NCBI RefSeq assembly: GCF_015461845.1
Contig: NZ_JACOPW010000002.1
Location: 1,116,001 to 1,180,000, forward strand
Direction: 5' to 3'
DNA length: 64,000 nt
Source of the DNA: Pseudomonas mucoides
GTDB taxonomy: Bacteria > Pseudomonadota > Gammaproteobacteria > Pseudomonadales > Pseudomonadaceae
Below, piece by piece: positions 26,710 to 36,907 of this stretch (the first letter of the stretch is position 1; each line of letters begins with the position of its first letter). Below the pieces are notes generated by a model. It searched no databases. It was given only the letters and a program-made list of their open reading frames with translations, and had not been told where the DNA came from. Position numbers and translations under genes: made by a program.

Positions 26710-27603
26710 ATGGCCCATACCAAAGTCAACGATCTCCAAGCTTTTCTGGCAGTGGCACGCGATCAAAGCTTCACCAAAGCCGCAGCCAAACTGGGCATTA
26801 CGCCTTCTGCACTGAGTCATACGATCCGGGCACTTGAACAAAGACTGGGAATACGTCTGCTCGCCCGCACGACACGCAATGTGTCGCCGACAGAGGCAGG
26901 CGAACGATTGATGCGCTCGATCGCCCCGCTTTTTGATCAGATCGCGGTCGAGATTGAAGCCTTGAGCGAATTACGGGACAAGCCCAGTGGCACGATTCGT
27001 ATTTCCTGCACCGACGATCAGATTGAGTTGTGCATTCGGCCGATGCTTGCAGGCTTCTTGAAGAATTACCCGGATATCACCCTGGAGTTCTACGTCGACT
27101 ATGGATTCACCAACGTGGTCGAGGAACGCTTCGATGCCGGCATTCGCCTGGGCGAATCGATCAGCAAGGACATGATCGCCGTTCGCATAGGACCGGATTG
27201 GCGGTTGGCGGTGGTGGGCTCTCCAGCCTATTTCGAACACAACCCGGCACCCACAACCCCCTATGAACTGACCGGGCATGACTGCGTGAATATCCGACAC
27301 AGGCCATCAGGGGCGATTTACGCCTGGGAGTTTGAACGAGATGGCCGGGCGTTTACGGTCAAGGCAGATGGGCCACTGGTTTTCAACAGCATCATGCATG
27401 TTCTCAATGCCGCCGTTGATGGCATTGGTCTGGCCTATGTACCCGAGGAATTGGTCGCACCGTATCTGGCCGACGGCCGCCTCAAAGAAGTCCTGGCCGA
27501 CTGGTGCCCCGAGTTTCAGGGTTACCACTTGTATTACCCCAACAGACGCCAGACCTCTCCCGCCTTTTCTGCATTGGTGGAGGCGCTGAAATATAGAAGC
27601 TGA
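26710..27603 (+). CDS. LysR family regulator (CrgA-like)
   Basis: A 297-residue LysR-type regulator. The N-terminal helix-turn-helix spans about residues 5-65 (DLQAFLAVARDQSFTKAAAKLGITPSALSHTIRALE), and the effector domain follows (TIRISCTDDQIELCIRPML, GIGLAYVPEELVAPYL). It is divergent from the NepI-like exporter and probably controls it. The reading frame ends exactly where the degenerate GGDEF sequence begins. Confidence 0.88.
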   Translation: MAHTKVNDLQAFLAVARDQSFTKAAAKLGITPSALSHTIRALEQRLGIRLLARTTRNVSPTEAGERLMRSIAPLFDQIAVEIEALSELRDKPSGTIRISCTDDQIELCIRPMLAGFLKNYPDITLEFYVDYGFTNVVEERFDAGIRLGESISKDMIAVRIGPDWRLAVVGSPAYFEHNPAPTTPYELTGHDCVNIRHRPSGAIYAWEFERDGRAFTVKADGPLVFNSIMHVLNAAVDGIGLAYVPEELVAPYLADGRLKEVLADWCPEFQGYHLYYPNRRQTSPAFSALVEALKYRS

Positions 27604-28030
27604 GTGTTCTGGGCGCAGCGCATGACCCAACAGGTTCGTCCCGGGGATACCATCGTGCGCATGGGCGGTGACGAATTTATCGTCTTGCTGCCAGATCTGC
27701 TTCGGGATGAGGACGTTGTACCGGTGGCCGAGCGATTGATGGCCAGCATTGCCAGACCCTACTGCCTCCAGGGCATTGACCTGCACGTGAGTGCAAGTAT
27801 CGGCATCACCCTGAGTGATGGTGACATCGAGCAGCCGATGCAGCTGATCCAGCAAGCTGACATGGCCATGTACAAAGCCAAGCAGCAAGGGCGCAACAAC
27901 TTCCAGTGGTACAGCAGCGATCTCAATCAACGCGAAGGGCAGTCGCTGCGACATTATTCAGGGCTATTACTTTGCCAAACCGATGCCATACGAGGCACTT
28001 GAGATGTTCTTGGGCACCAAAGTCGAGTGA
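27604..28030 (+). pseudogene. GGDEF/EAL cyclic-di-GMP gene relic
   Basis: The sequence encodes the second half of a GGDEF domain: GDTIVRMGGDEFIVLLPD, then VSASIGITLSDGD and ADMAMYKAKQQGRNNFQWY. Its N-terminus is missing. After about residue 119 the frame changes. In the +1 frame the last codons before the stop at 28028-28030 read IIQGYYFAKPMPYEALEMF, the typical end of an EAL domain. So the 5' half of the gene and nearly all of the EAL domain (about 200 residues) have been deleted, leaving two joined ends. No credible start codon or ribosome site remains. It follows the lysR stop with no gap, so the left deletion end is at or near that stop. Confidence 0.85.
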
Positions 28031-28038
28031 CTGCCGGT

Positions 28039-28626
28039 CTACACCGCGTCCACGTCATTGACCGGCAACGAAGCAAACATTTCAGCGCGGCACACCTCAA
28101 GGATCTCATCCGCCAATGCGGAATCATCCGGGCAGGCACGTGACAAAATAATTGCACCGACAGCACGAGACAGCAGGTCGATCATTTTCTTTCTCCCCTC
28201 ACCCGAAGCGGCATCCGGCTTCGTCGGATATTTGTCCCCGAGCGTTTGCAAGGTGTGCTCGATCCCTTCGGCAAACGTCGCTTTCACATCATCCGATTGA
28301 CGCGCCGCGTCGCCACACAACGCGGCCATGGTGCAACCGTTGCCGCGTCCGTCCCGATGTTCCCTCGTCACATAGACGTCGATGAAGCCCGGAACATCGA
28401 GCGATTCAGCACCTTCCAGCGATTTGGAAAGGCTGCTGGCCGAGGCTTCGGCCATCAGGTCGGCCTTCGAGCCGAAATGCTTGTAGAAACCTCCGTGGGT
28501 GAAACCGGCAGCCGCCATGAGATCCGATATACCGACGCCGTCGAAGCCACGCTCACGGAACAGCTCAGAGGCCGTCTCAACGATGTGCTCCCGATTGGCC
28601 TGCGCCTGGGCCTTGGTCACTCTCAC
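28039..28626 (-). CDS. TetR/AcrR family regulator (NemR-like)
   Basis: A 195-residue repressor. Helix-turn-helix residues run about 28-50 (GISDLMAAAGFTHGGFYKHFGSK), and the C-terminal domain carries a conserved Cys segment (RGNGCTMAALCGD) typical of regulators beside ene-reductases. I place the start at a GTG (28626) 8 nt after GAGG; a TTG at 28632 lies too close to that site. It is divergent from an old-yellow-enzyme gene, so it probably represses that island and is released by electrophiles acting on Cys residues. That mechanism is inferred from NemR-type relatives. Confidence 0.85.
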   Translation of the reverse strand: MRVTKAQAQANREHIVETASELFRERGFDGVGISDLMAAAGFTHGGFYKHFGSKADLMAEASASSLSKSLEGAESLDVPGFIDVYVTREHRDGRGNGCTMAALCGDAARQSDDVKATFAEGIEHTLQTLGDKYPTKPDAASGEGRKKMIDLLSRAVGAIILSRACPDDSALADEILEVCRAEMFASLPVNDVDAV

Positions 28627-28652
28627 GTGCAATACCTCATGTCCACTGGGAA

Positions 28653-28669
28653 ATCATGGGCCCAATGAT
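28653..28669. promoter_or_regulatory. candidate TetR operator upstream of the OYE gene
   Basis: ATCAT-GGGCCCA-ATGAT is a near-perfect dyad centred on GGGCCC, 27 bp before the tetR start and about 107 bp before the reductase gene. A TTGACA (28699-28704) between them may be the -35 box of the reductase operon. Confidence 0.45.
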
Positions 28670-28775
28670 ACATAGATGTTGATCACAATCAAAACCGTTG
28701 ACAGTTTAGATTTCGATCATCATCCTAATTGCACGCACCACCGACCTCCATCAACAGGCACGGAAGACATACCCG

Positions 28776-29876
28776 ATGACCGACCAGAATCTGTTCACCC
28801 CTTACACGCTTGGCGCCCTCACGCTGTCGAACCGTGTCGTCCTCGCGCCGCTGACGCGCAACCGCGCAGGCCAGGGCTTTGTGCCAAGTGAGTTCGCGGC
28901 CACCTATTACAGCCAACGGGCCAGCGCAGGCTTGCTGATCAGCGAAGCCACGCAGATTTCCCGACAGGGCCAGGGTTATCAGGACACTCCCGGGATCTAC
29001 ACGCAGGCGCAGATAGATGGCTGGCGCACAGTGACCGATGCCGTCCACGCCAAGGGCGGAAAAATTTTCCTGCAACTGTGGCATGTCGGTCGGGTGTCGC
29101 ACGTTGATCTGCAAGAAAACGGCGCCGCTCCCGTGGCCCCTTCTGCGTTGCGCGCCGCCACCAAAGTGTTCGTCAACAACCGCTTTGAAGACGTCTCCGA
29201 GCCGCGCGCACTGGAGATCAGCGAACTGCCGGGAATCGTCACCGATTTCCGCCAGGCCGCGGCAAACGCTGTCGTCGCCGGGTTCGACGGCGTGGAGATT
29301 CACGGTGCAAACGGCTATTTGCTGGATCAATTCCTCAAGGACAGCGCCAACGTGCGCACCGATGCTTACGGCGGCTCGATTGAAAATCGTGCGCGTCTGC
29401 TGCTTGAAGTGACGGCAGCCGTCGTCAATGAAATCGGCGCGGATCGCACCGGTGTGCGCCTATCGCCTGTGTCGCCGGCCAATGGCGTTTCCAGCAGTGA
29501 TCCGCGGGCGCAATTCGATTACGTCGTCGATCAACTCAACGCCCTCGACGTCGTTTATCTGCACGCAGTCGAAGGTGCAACCGGTGGCCCCCGCGACGTG
29601 GCGCCATTCGATTTCGGCGCCCTGCGCCAGCGCTTCAAAAACACCTACATCGCCAACAACGGCTACGACCTGGACCTGGCGACTTCGCGGCTCGCCGAAG
29701 ACCAGGCCGATCTGATTGCGTTCGGTCGTCCGTTCATTGGCAACCCGGATCTGGTTGAGCGCCTCAAGAGCGGCGCGCCGTTGTCCGCCTTCAACCCCGC
29801 CACCCTCTATGGCGGCGGCGCGGCAGGCTACATCGACTACCCGACGCTGGCTGAATCGGGCGCCATCGCAAGCTGA
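28776..29876 (+). CDS. old yellow enzyme family ene-reductase (NemA-like)
   Basis: A 366-residue FMN-dependent NAD(P)H oxidoreductase that reduces activated C=C bonds, nitrate esters or maleimides. The TIM-barrel motifs are clear: NRVVLAPLTRNRA, LISEATQISRQGQGY, KIFLQLWHVGRVSH, the active-site GVEIHGANGYLLDQFL (substrate-binding His and Asn), and IAFGRPFIGNPDL at the phosphate site. It is the first gene of a four-gene run with SDR, alpha/beta hydrolase and MDR genes, divergent from a NemR-like TetR gene. It probably serves detoxification of electrophiles. Confidence 0.92.
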   Translation: MTDQNLFTPYTLGALTLSNRVVLAPLTRNRAGQGFVPSEFAATYYSQRASAGLLISEATQISRQGQGYQDTPGIYTQAQIDGWRTVTDAVHAKGGKIFLQLWHVGRVSHVDLQENGAAPVAPSALRAATKVFVNNRFEDVSEPRALEISELPGIVTDFRQAAANAVVAGFDGVEIHGANGYLLDQFLKDSANVRTDAYGGSIENRARLLLEVTAAVVNEIGADRTGVRLSPVSPANGVSSSDPRAQFDYVVDQLNALDVVYLHAVEGATGGPRDVAPFDFGALRQRFKNTYIANNGYDLDLATSRLAEDQADLIAFGRPFIGNPDLVERLKSGAPLSAFNPATLYGGGAAGYIDYPTLAESGAIAS

Positions 29877-29931
29877 GCAATCAATGACCGCGCTTTTTTG
29901 TTTTCACACATCCTGAAAGAGAGATGACCCC

Positions 29932-30720
29932 ATGAGCATTCGTCCTACCGTCCTCATCACTGGCGCCTCCACTGGCATCGGCGCCGTCTACGCCGAACGC
30001 TTCGCGCAACGCGGCCACGATCTTGTATTGGTTGCCCGAGACCAGGCACGCCTGGACGCACTTGCAGCGCGCTTGCGCAGCGAACACGGCGTCGCCGTCG
30101 AAGTGATTCCGGCGGATCTGACCCAACTCAGCGATCTGACAACCGTTGAAGCACGCCTGCGCGACGACGCCCGTATCGGCATCCTCGTCAATAACGCTGG
30201 CGCCGCGCTGTCCGGCAACTTCATCGACCAAAGCACCGACAGTGTTGCGCAATTGGTCGCCCTCAACACCACGGCGCTGGTGCGGCTCGCCAGCGCCGTC
30301 GCCCCACGCCTGGCCAAAGCAGGCGAAGGCGCGATCATCAACATCGGTTCGGTGGTGGGCCTGGCGCCCGAGTTCGGCATGTCGGTCTACGGTGCGACCA
30401 AGGCGTTTGTGCTGTTCCTTTCCCAAGGCCTGAGCCTGGAACTTTCGCCCTTGGGCGTTTACGTGCAGGCCGTGCTGCCGGCCGCTACCCGCACGGAGAT
30501 CTGGGATCGCTCCGGCATCGACATCAACACCCTGAACGAAATCATGGAAGTGGGCGATCTGGTGGATGCCGCACTGGTCGGTTTTGATCGGCGTGAGCCA
30601 GTGACGATCCCGCCGCTGCACGAAGCTGAACGCTGGGATGACCTGCAGACTGTACGTCAGGGCCTGCTGGGGCAGATCCGCCAGTCTGCGGTTGCCCAGC
30701 GTTACCAAATCCCACAGTGA
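29932..30720 (+). CDS. short-chain dehydrogenase/reductase
   Basis: A 262-residue NAD(P)-dependent oxidoreductase of the classical SDR family. It has the cofactor motif TGASTGIG (residues 10-17), NNAGAALSG, and the catalytic Ser (INIGSVVGL) with YxxxK (YGATK). The start at 29932 follows AGAGAG. It lies 55 bp after the ene-reductase and is probably in the same transcript. The substrate is unknown. Confidence 0.9.
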   Translation: MSIRPTVLITGASTGIGAVYAERFAQRGHDLVLVARDQARLDALAARLRSEHGVAVEVIPADLTQLSDLTTVEARLRDDARIGILVNNAGAALSGNFIDQSTDSVAQLVALNTTALVRLASAVAPRLAKAGEGAIINIGSVVGLAPEFGMSVYGATKAFVLFLSQGLSLELSPLGVYVQAVLPAATRTEIWDRSGIDINTLNEIMEVGDLVDAALVGFDRREPVTIPPLHEAERWDDLQTVRQGLLGQIRQSAVAQRYQIPQ

Positions 30721-30804
30721 TCTTTTTGTAGCGAACACCCAGCCAGGATTCGATGCAGGCGCCCAAGGCACTGCATCGAAAGCGGCCCGCTGTTCGGAGT
30801 AGAC

Positions 30805-31674
30805 ATGACTCCCACGAATACAAATAACCCCGCTGGCTCGCCGACATCGTTCGTCAATGCGGCGAACCAGTCGATCACGGTCAACGGCATTCCCTTCGCC
30901 TATCGCGACATCGGCCCCACAACCGGTGTGCCCCTCGTACTGTTCAACCATTGGGGCGCGGTGCTGGACAACTTCGACCCCGGGATCATCGATGGCCTGG
31001 CACAAACAAGGCGCATCATTGCCACCGACTATCGTGGGATCGGCGGCTCTGGAGGAACCGCGCCACTGACGGTCGGCGAAATGGCAGACGATGCCATTCA
31101 ACTGATACGCGCGCTGGGTTTCGAGACAGTTGATGTGCTCGGTTTTTCACTCGGCGGTTTTGTCGCTCAAGACCTCGCCCTGAAGGCGCCCGAATGGGTG
31201 CGCCGCTTGATTCTCGCCGGCACCGGACCGGCCGGCGGCCCCGGTATCGACAAGGTCGGTTCGGTGACGTGGCCATTGATGCTCAAAGGCTTGCTGACCT
31301 TTCGCGACCCCAAGTTCTACCTGTTCTTTACTTCAACGCCCAACGGCCGCCGATCCGCCTCACAGTATTTGCGACGCCTGAAAGCACGCCAAAAAAATCG
31401 CGATAAAGGCCCGACGCCCAGCGCTTTTCTCCGGCAGTTGAAAGCCATCACCGCGTGGGGCAAACAGGTCCCTCAAGACCTCGGGCGCTTGCGCACGCCG
31501 ACGCTGATCGTCAACGGCGATAGCGACATCATGGTGCCCAGCATTAACTCGATTGGGCTGGCCAACCGCATCCCCAATGCACAACTTGTGATTTATGAGG
31601 ATGCCGGCCACGGCGGCATTTTCCAGCACTACGCTGACTTTGTGGACAAGGCACTGACGTTCCTTGATGCCTGA
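30805..31674 (+). CDS. alpha/beta hydrolase
   Basis: A 289-residue hydrolase of the alpha/beta fold. The nucleophile elbow is GFSLGGFVAQD (Ser), the acid is in the LIVNGDSDIMVP segment, and the catalytic His in the C-terminal DAGHGGIFQHY. The start at 30805 follows GGAG. It is the third gene of the island, 84 bp after the SDR gene, and overlaps by 11 bp an in-frame upstream extension of the next gene. Esterase, epoxide hydrolase or haloperoxidase-like activities are possible; none can be chosen. Confidence 0.88.
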   Translation: MTPTNTNNPAGSPTSFVNAANQSITVNGIPFAYRDIGPTTGVPLVLFNHWGAVLDNFDPGIIDGLAQTRRIIATDYRGIGGSGGTAPLTVGEMADDAIQLIRALGFETVDVLGFSLGGFVAQDLALKAPEWVRRLILAGTGPAGGPGIDKVGSVTWPLMLKGLLTFRDPKFYLFFTSTPNGRRSASQYLRRLKARQKNRDKGPTPSAFLRQLKAITAWGKQVPQDLGRLRTPTLIVNGDSDIMVPSINSIGLANRIPNAQLVIYEDAGHGGIFQHYADFVDKALTFLDA

Positions 31675-31735
31675 TCAACGCGACGCCGTAAAAGCACCGC
31701 CCACCCCCATTCCAACCGACAAGAGCCGCACAACG

Positions 31736-32734
31736 ATGAAGGCATTTTTAATTGATCGCTACGGCAAGAACACCGGGCGCATTGGCGAAGTCCCCGCCCC
31801 CGCGGTGGGTGTCCACGACGTCTTGATTGAGGTACATGCCAGCAGCGTCAACGTGCTGGATTCGAAGATCCGCAAAGGCGAATTCAAACTGATCCTGCCC
31901 TACTCATTTCCACTGGTACTGGGCAATGACCTGGCGGGCGTCGTGGTTGAAGTTGGCTCGCAGGTGAAGCGTTTCAAACCAGGAGACGAAGTCTACGCTC
32001 GCCCGCCAGAAACGCGGATCGGGACGTTCGCCCAATTGATCGCCGTGAACGAAAACGCAATCGCCCTGAAGCCTGCCAATACCGACATGGCTCAAGCCGC
32101 GTCGATCCCTTTGGTCGCACTGACCGCCTGGCAAGCGCTGGTCGAAACCGCCCAGTTGAAAAAGGGCCAGAAAGTGCTGATCCACGCCGGCTCCGGCGGT
32201 GTCGGCTCCCTGGCCATCCAGCTCGCCAAACACCTTGGCGCCTTTGTCGCGACCACCACCAGCACCGCGAATGTCGAATGGGTAAAGGCGCTGGGGGCCG
32301 ATCGGGTGATCGATTACACACGGCAGAACTTCGAAAGTGTCTTGCACGACTACGACGTGGTGTTGAACAGCCTCGGCGCGGACGTGCTGGAGAAGTCACT
32401 CAAGGTCCTCAAGCCCGGTGGCCAACTCATTTCCATCTCGGGACCACCCACTGCGCAGTTCGCGCAGGAGCAAGGATTGTCCTGGCCATTGAAGCAAGTC
32501 ATGCGCCTGCTGAGCCTTGGTATTCGGCGCAAGGCACGCAAGCGGGACGTCAGCTACGCGTTCGTGTTCATGCGGGCCAATGGCGCGCAACTGCAACACA
32601 TCACCGCGCTCATTGAGGCCGGAATCATCAAACCTGTGATTGACCGCTCCTTCACCTTTGAATCAACGGCAGAGGCATTGACGTACGTCGAGCAGGGACG
32701 AGCCAAGGGCAAGGTCGTTGTTACGATCAAATGA
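31736..32734 (+). CDS. zinc-independent MDR NADP-dependent oxidoreductase (quinone oxidoreductase-like)
   Basis: A 332-residue medium-chain dehydrogenase/reductase. The GroES-like half contains ASSVNVLDSKIRKGEF, and the Rossmann half has the NADPH motif HAGSGGVGSLAIQLAKHLGA. The catalytic zinc ligands of alcohol dehydrogenases are absent, which fits the quinone oxidoreductase/enone reductase branch. The start at 31736 is where family similarity begins; the frame extends to 31664, overlapping the hydrolase. It is the last gene of the TetR-controlled reductase island. Confidence 0.87.
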   Translation: MKAFLIDRYGKNTGRIGEVPAPAVGVHDVLIEVHASSVNVLDSKIRKGEFKLILPYSFPLVLGNDLAGVVVEVGSQVKRFKPGDEVYARPPETRIGTFAQLIAVNENAIALKPANTDMAQAASIPLVALTAWQALVETAQLKKGQKVLIHAGSGGVGSLAIQLAKHLGAFVATTTSTANVEWVKALGADRVIDYTRQNFESVLHDYDVVLNSLGADVLEKSLKVLKPGGQLISISGPPTAQFAQEQGLSWPLKQVMRLLSLGIRRKARKRDVSYAFVFMRANGAQLQHITALIEAGIIKPVIDRSFTFESTAEALTYVEQGRAKGKVVVTIK

Positions 32735-32792
32735 CTACGCTGCCTGTCGATGAGTCGACCACAGAGGCCGCTGAATCGATGTATGGTTTCGA

Positions 32793-33926
32793 TCAGTTAG
32801 CCATCACCTCGTCCAGTGCCTGCTCGAGGGTGCTGACCGTGCGCTCGATGTTGTGCAGCTTTTCGAGTCCGAACAGACCGATGCGGAAGGTCTGGAAATC
32901 AGCCGGCTCGTCGCATTGCAACGGCACTCCGGCGGCGATCTGCAGGCCATGGTCGGCAAATTTCTTGCCGCTCTTGATGTCGGCATCATCGGTGTAGCTC
33001 ACCACTACGCCTGGGGCCTGAAAGCCGGCTGCGGCCACGCTTTTGATGCCTTTGCCGGTCAACATGGCGCGCACCCGATCGCCCAGAGCCTGTTGTTCGC
33101 CGCGGACCTTGTCGAAACCGTAGGCTTGCGTCTCGTTCATCACGTCGTTAAATCGCGCGAGGGAATCGCTGGGCATGGTCGCATGGTAGGCATGGCCGCC
33201 CTGCTCGTAAGCCTGCATGATCTGAAGCCACTTTTTCAGGTCGCAGGCGAAGCTGCTGCTTTGCGTCTGTTCGATGCGCTCGAGGGCCAAAGCACTGAAC
33301 ATCACCAGGGCGCAGCAAGGGGAAGCGCTCCAGCCTTTCTGCGGTGCGCTGATCAACAGGTCGACTGCGCATTTGTGCATATCAACCCACAGCGCGCCTG
33401 AGGCGATGCAGTCCAGCACGAACAGGCCACCCACCGCATGCACGGCGTCGCCGACGGCCCGCAGGTAGTCGTCGGGCAGGATAATCCCTGATGAAGTTTC
33501 AACGTGGGGGGCGAAGACAATCTGCGGCTTCTGCGCCGCAATGGCGGCCAGCACTTCGTCAAGAGGGGGTGGGGCGTAGGCAGCCTGGCGCCCCGTCTCG
33601 ACCGGTCGGGCTTTGAGCACCGTAGTGGCCGCCGGGATGTTGCCCATCTCGAGGATCTGGCTCCAGCGATAACTGAACCAGCCGTTGCGTATCACCAGAC
33701 ACTGCTGGTCGGTGGCAAACTGTCGCGCCACCGCTTCCATACCGAATGTGCCGCTGCCCGGGACCACCGCAACAGCCTGGGCGTTGTAAACCTGTTTCAG
33801 GGTCCTGGAAATGTTCTTCATTACGCCTTGAAATGACTGCGACATGTGGTTGAGCGAGCGGTCGGTGTAGACCACTGAGTACTCGACCAGCCCCTCGGGA
33901 TCGATACTGGGATAGAGCTTTGACAT
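32793..33926 (-). CDS. class V aminotransferase (alanine-glyoxylate aminotransferase-like)
   Basis: A 377-residue PLP enzyme of fold type I, class V. Recognised segments are VVPGSGTFGMEAVARQF, HVETSSGIILP, the aspartate that binds the pyridine (VLDCIASGALWVDM) and the lysine segment SAPQKGWSASPCCA. Relatives transfer amino groups to glyoxylate or pyruvate, or cleave phosphonate and sulfur amino acids. The start at 33926 follows AAAGGAG at 8 nt. It stands on the minus strand beside the VOC/formaldehyde dehydrogenase genes with its own spacing (145 bp). Its substrate is not clear. Confidence 0.85.
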   Translation of the reverse strand: MSKLYPSIDPEGLVEYSVVYTDRSLNHMSQSFQGVMKNISRTLKQVYNAQAVAVVPGSGTFGMEAVARQFATDQQCLVIRNGWFSYRWSQILEMGNIPAATTVLKARPVETGRQAAYAPPPLDEVLAAIAAQKPQIVFAPHVETSSGIILPDDYLRAVGDAVHAVGGLFVLDCIASGALWVDMHKCAVDLLISAPQKGWSASPCCALVMFSALALERIEQTQSSSFACDLKKWLQIMQAYEQGGHAYHATMPSDSLARFNDVMNETQAYGFDKVRGEQQALGDRVRAMLTGKGIKSVAAAGFQAPGVVVSYTDDADIKSGKKFADHGLQIAAGVPLQCDEPADFQTFRIGLFGLEKLHNIERTVSTLEQALDEVMAN

Positions 33927-34071
33927 GGAGTGACTCCTTTGGCAGAGATGTCAGTGGTATCGACCCTGCCCTAAGCCTTGGCAAATGACAAGATCGCTCG
34001 GGATTGAATGGCGACTTCTGCGGTCGATAACGTCCTGTTACGAAGGGCAGCCGCCGCCGCTCGAATAAAGC

Positions 34072-34455
34072 TTAGGCAGGCTTGAAACAGTACGCGGCCA
34101 GTTTGTTACCGTCGAGGTCCCGGGCATAGGCGGCATAAGCATCGGGTGCCCAGCCCCGCGGCCCCGGAGCGCCTTCGTCGGTGCCGCCACAGGCCAGCGC
34201 TGCCGCGTGGAAGGCGTCGATGGCGGCGCGATTCGGTGCTTCAAAGCTGACAGTGACACCGTTGCCGACGCTGGCGGGAGCGCCGTTTGCCGGTTTCAGC
34301 ACGAAAAAGGACGGGGCATTCTCACCCCAGATAGATCCATTGTCTTCCAGGTCAGCGATGCGTTTCTGGCCGAGTGCGCCGAGTACGTTGTCGTAAAAAC
34401 GGCGAGCCTTTTGCAGATCGTTGGTACCGACGGTGACGTGAGTGAAGATGCTCAT
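34072..34455 (-). CDS. VOC/glyoxalase family protein
   Basis: A 127-residue vicinal-oxygen-chelate protein with the paired beta-alpha-beta-beta-beta units: MSIFTHVTVGTNDLQKARRFYDNVL at the N-terminus and YAAYARDLDGNKLAAYCF at the C-terminus. These include the His and Glu/Asp positions usually used for metal binding. Relatives include glyoxalase I, dioxygenases and resistance proteins. The start at 34455 follows AGAGAG. It lies 91 bp after the glutathione-dependent formaldehyde dehydrogenase on the same strand, so a thiol- or aldehyde-related role is plausible. Confidence 0.82.
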   Translation of the reverse strand: MSIFTHVTVGTNDLQKARRFYDNVLGALGQKRIADLEDNGSIWGENAPSFFVLKPANGAPASVGNGVTVSFEAPNRAAIDAFHAAALACGGTDEGAPGPRGWAPDAYAAYARDLDGNKLAAYCFKPA

Positions 34456-34546
34456 TTTGATGCTCTCTTTTTTAAAAACCAGGTGGGTGGGCATTGCGGT
34501 TTGCCCGTGCGCGAGACGTCTGACGCTCGACGCCAGGGCGATTCAA

Positions 34547-35737
<1,191 letters not shown>

Positions 35738-35784
35738 TTAAGAGGGACGTTACAAAGGGCGGGCATCCTTGCCCTCAAGATCGG

Positions 35785-36753
35785 TTAGAGCGATGCCTCG
35801 ATCTTTTTTGCCGCCGCTTCATCTACCCAGGCGTGCCAGACTTCCGGGTGTTCCTTGAGGAACATCCTGGCCAGCTTCGGAGATTCGATGCGTTCCCGGG
35901 TCATCCTCGCCAGGTTCTGATTCAACAGGTCGATGGGAATGTTGACCTTCTCCAGAACCGCGACCAGTTCGGGAGCTTGTTCATGAAAAGCCTTGGAGAG
36001 TCCGACCATGGTGATAACGTCTTTGTTGGCGCCCGTCTTTTCTTCCAGTCTTATCGCATCGATCTGCCCCATCAGCGGTGTCGGTGACCAGTAATAGAAC
36101 AGTACCGGTTCACCGCGTTTATAGCTGGACAGGACCGCCGCATCCAATGCGGCACCGGTGCCTGGACGGAAATTCGTGAAGGTGTTTTCGAGACCGTACT
36201 CTTTCAACATCTCGGTATTGTCCTGCTCACAAATCCAACCCGCGGGACAGTTGTAGAAGCGGCCTTTTGAAGGTTCCTCAGCGTCGTGAAAGACGCTCGC
36301 GTACTTGCTCAAGTCAGCGACTGTCTTGAGGTCAGGAGCTTGCGCTGGCCTGTTACGTTTAACGTCCCCTTCAACAACATAGCGCGGTACATACCAGCCC
36401 TGTGTCGCACCAATAATAGGCGCGCCAACCCCGACGACTTTTCCGGCTGCCGCAGCCTTTTTCCAGACCTCGCTGCGTTCCATCCATTCTTCGCCAAACA
36501 CCTGAATGTCGTTGCCGGCCAGAGCGGTCTCAAGAATGATGGTATTACCCACCAACTGATCCGTTGCACAGCCATAACCGTCCTTGAGCACAATCATCAT
36601 GATGTCGGTCAGGAGCATCCCGCTCTCCCAATTCAGGCCGGCAAATTTCACCGGCTTGCCCGACTCACACCATCCTGAAGCCTGGCTTGAAGCACTACCA
36701 ACGAGCAGGCCAAGGGTGAGCAACGAGGCCAGCAAACTCTTCCTGTTTTTCAT
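35785..36753 (-). CDS. glycine betaine/choline-type ABC substrate-binding protein (ProX/OpuAC)
   Basis: A 322-residue periplasmic binding protein with a signal peptide (LLASLLTLGLLVGSASSQASG, mature start near residue 26). The OpuAC fold is indicated by VKFAGLNWESGMLLTDIMMIVL, aromatic-rich VFGEEWMERSEVW and GWYVPRYVVEGD, which supply the Trp/Tyr cage for quaternary ammonium groups. The start at 36753 gives a normal signal; the longer frame from 36816 does not. No permease or ATPase gene is adjacent, so it must use a transporter encoded elsewhere. It sits downstream of a 2-oxoglutarate oxygenase gene on the same strand (154 bp). Confidence 0.87.
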   Translation of the reverse strand: MKNRKSLLASLLTLGLLVGSASSQASGWCESGKPVKFAGLNWESGMLLTDIMMIVLKDGYGCATDQLVGNTIILETALAGNDIQVFGEEWMERSEVWKKAAAAGKVVGVGAPIIGATQGWYVPRYVVEGDVKRNRPAQAPDLKTVADLSKYASVFHDAEEPSKGRFYNCPAGWICEQDNTEMLKEYGLENTFTNFRPGTGAALDAAVLSSYKRGEPVLFYYWSPTPLMGQIDAIRLEEKTGANKDVITMVGLSKAFHEQAPELVAVLEKVNIPIDLLNQNLARMTRERIESPKLARMFLKEHPEVWHAWVDEAAAKKIEASL

Positions 36754-36907
36754 GATCAGACGCTCCGAATGATTATTATTGGGGGCAGCGAACTGTTGTG
36801 TGCAACACAGGAACAAACGAGTCCATCAGATTCAGCATGGACGAGTCTGTGCGCATACACGTGAAGCCAAGGCGTGAATCAATTGCTTTTATTGTGATTG
36901 GCGAAAC

